Positions 62,868-64,000 of a stretch of 64,000 bases of DNA are shown here, in pieces. Position 1 is the stretch's first letter, and every line of letters starts with the position of its first letter. Under the pieces are notes generated by a model that saw only the letters and a list, made by a program, of their open reading frames with translations, was not told the origin of the DNA and did no database searches. A program made the translations under genes and the position numbers. The stretch is from NCBI RefSeq assembly GCF_004571175.1, contig NZ_CP038273.1, positions 2,728,001-2,792,000 on the forward strand. Reading direction: 5' to 3'. The stretch comes from Legionella israelensis (GTDB taxonomy: Bacteria > Pseudomonadota > Gammaproteobacteria > Legionellales > Legionellaceae).

Positions 62868-63293
62868 ATGCGATACTGGAAGTTGATGTTAGTGATGCTT
62901 TTTGCATTTTTTTATTTACCATCCGTTATGGCATCTCCGGCCGGGAACTGGACAACAATTGATGATAAGACGGGTAAAAAACGAGCAGTGGTAAATGTTA
63001 ACGTATCCGGGAACAGTCTAAGTGGTACAATTGTCAAGGTTTACCCTCAGCCTGGTGATACAGGTGTTTGCTCTAAGTGTCCTGGACATTTTAAAAATAA
63101 AAAGATCCAGGGGCTTCGCTTTCTCTGGGGTATGAAAAAAGCCGGTGAAAATGAATGGAGTGGTGGAAAAATACTTGATCCTAAAACCGGTAAAATTTAT
63201 CGTGCAAAAATCACTCAGAAAGGGAACAAACTTTATGTACGTGGTTACGTCGGTGTTTCCTTATTAGGTCGAACGCAAGTATGGGTTCGCTAG
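62868..63293 (+). CDS. secreted DUF2147 protein
   Basis: A 141-residue protein with a signal peptide (MRYWKLMLVMLFAFFYLPSV, cut near residue 23 at VMAS). The mature DUF2147 domain runs PAGNWTTIDDKTGKKRAVVNVNV, then CSKCPGHFKNKKIQGLRFLWGMKKAGENEWSGGKILDPKTGKIYRAKI and a final YVGVSLLGRTQVWVR. The YRAK...GVSLLGRTQVW end is diagnostic. Function unknown; a small beta-barrel in the periplasm. An AAGGAG site supports the ATG at 62868 rather than 62844. Confidence 0.88.
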   Translation: MRYWKLMLVMLFAFFYLPSVMASPAGNWTTIDDKTGKKRAVVNVNVSGNSLSGTIVKVYPQPGDTGVCSKCPGHFKNKKIQGLRFLWGMKKAGENEWSGGKILDPKTGKIYRAKITQKGNKLYVRGYVGVSLLGRTQVWVR

Positions 63294-63348
63294 AATTTCA
63301 AATGCTCATTTACTCCATGTAAACTACGCTTTAAATTATCATTGACTT

Positions 63349-63371
63349 CCGCGGTTTTGTCTTGACCGCGG
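63349..63371. terminator. GC-rich hairpin CCGCGGT/ACCGCGG upstream of dnaB
   Basis: A perfect 7-bp GC-rich stem with a 9-nt loop, 55 bp after the DUF2147 stop. No T-run follows. It may separate that gene from dnaB. Confidence 0.5.
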
Positions 63372-63520
63372 GATCCCATAGGCAAGCTGCAGGAAATCCG
63401 TTTAGGTTTCATTTGGAGCTCGAAGCTCTATACAGAAGCTGCAGTTTATCTATAAAAAGGTGTCTTTTTTCTTTCAGGGTATTTACAATAAGCTAATTCT
63501 GTATTTATTTTGCTTATACT

Positions 63521-64000
63521 ATGCTGGATTTGCAAACCTCAAAAAAAAATAAAGCAGTGGATCCTTTAAAGCGGCCGCCCCATTCTTTGGAAGCAGAGCA
63601 ATCCATCCTTGGTGGGCTTCTTCTCGATAATCAGGTCTGGGATAAGATCAGCACTAAGTTATGTGAAGCGGATTTTTATCGCACTGAGCATAAGGTTTTA
63701 TTTCGTGCTGTTTCAGAGTTGGCTAAAAAAGAGCAGCCTTTTGATGTTGTTACTTTACTGGACATGCTTAAATCTTATAATGAACTGGACGATGCCGGGG
63801 GTGAAGTTTATTTGTTTGAACTGGCAAATAATACACCCAGTGTTGCCAATGTGACAGCCTATGCGGATATTGTCCGGGAGAAATCGGTTCAACGACAATT
63901 AATAAGTGTTGCCAATGACATCGCTGATTCTGCCTACAATCCAAATGGACGAGAAGTTCCTGAGCTTCTTGATTTTGCAGAAACCAAAGTATTTGCCATT
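63521..64000 (+). CDS. dnaB: replicative DNA helicase DnaB, N-terminal part
   Basis: The gene runs off the right edge; 160 codons are visible from ATG 63521. PPHSLEAEQSILGGLLLDNQVWDKI is the DnaB N-terminal domain signature that binds DnaG primase. DFYRTEHKVLFRAVSELAKKEQPFDVVTLLDML and ANNTPSVANVTAYADIVREKSVQRQLI complete the N-terminal helical domain. The linker helix (LLDFAETKVFAI) starts at the window end. The ATPase domain is not visible. Confidence 0.95.
   Translation, partial: MLDLQTSKKNKAVDPLKRPPHSLEAEQSILGGLLLDNQVWDKISTKLCEADFYRTEHKVLFRAVSELAKKEQPFDVVTLLDMLKSYNELDDAGGEVYLFELANNTPSVANVTAYADIVREKSVQRQLISVANDIADSAYNPNGREVPELLDFAETKVFAI

Noticed and set aside
1-64000. CRISPR arrays, rRNA and tRNA genes
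   Set aside because: No regularly spaced short direct repeats and no recognisable rRNA or tRNA sequences were found on reading either strand.

Overview
The window reads as chromosomal DNA of a Legionella-type gammaproteobacterium (Legionellaceae). Grounds: low G+C by eye, gammaproteobacterial housekeeping blocks (yggS-proC-yggT, rph/yicC-gmk-rpoZ-spoT-ridA, queA-tgt locus-yajC-secD-secF, dnaB at the right edge), type IV pilus genes, and several proteins with eukaryote-like or Legionella-style domains (F-box, ankyrin, coiled coil, TPR, papain/transglutaminase-like Cys-His-Asp) of the kind that are often Dot/Icm effectors. The species cannot be fixed from sequence reading alone, and no dot/icm gene lies in the window.

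Layout. 0-6.5 kb: start of an RND efflux adaptor gene, small stress-type ORFs, a complete IS982-family element with a 7-bp target duplication, a DUF421 protein, a cupin, an MFS transporter and envelope proteins. 6.8-18.2 kb: conserved housekeeping core (proC, yggS, pilT, rph, yicC, gmk, rpoZ, spoT, ridA, a retropepsin-like protease, an Uup-type ABC-F ATPase). 18.3-26.1 kb: a secreted GH64-type glucanase, queA, a degenerate Tgt-like protein, yajC, secD, secF. 26.3-33.6 kb: phhB-hisC, a three-gene minor pilin operon, an HlyD/FUSC efflux pair and a secreted protein. 33.6-37.5 kb: a flavin oxidoreductase gene split by an IS110-family element that is itself split by an IS4-superfamily element. 37.6-50.2 kb: a FAD/TPR fusion, BON lipoprotein, aconitase, PuuE-like deacetylase, a broken MFS gene, and two further flavoproteins. 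50.3-62.5 kb: an accessory stretch rich in candidate effectors (Cys-His-Asp protein, SGHY-motif protein, F-box protein, a large Rossmann-like protein, a DUF5630-like protein, a coiled-coil protein, an ankyrin protein) around an SNF2 helicase. 62.8-64 kb: a DUF2147 protein and the start of dnaB.

The strongest unusual signal is the IS110 element. Its ends can be set to the base because removing it restores an open reading frame of 493 codons. Its 218-bp upstream non-coding region carries two 8-nt segments that match the two element ends in the order and orientation expected of the donor guides of an IS110 bridge RNA. A weaker pair of segments matches the interrupted target. The window also carries several dispersed inverted-repeat families: short elements sharing the ends of the IS4-superfamily element, hairpins beginning TAGGTTCYGTGAA that sit on stop codons, and a repeat of about 200 bp present at 48.8 and 62.6 kb. 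No tRNA, rRNA or CRISPR array was seen.
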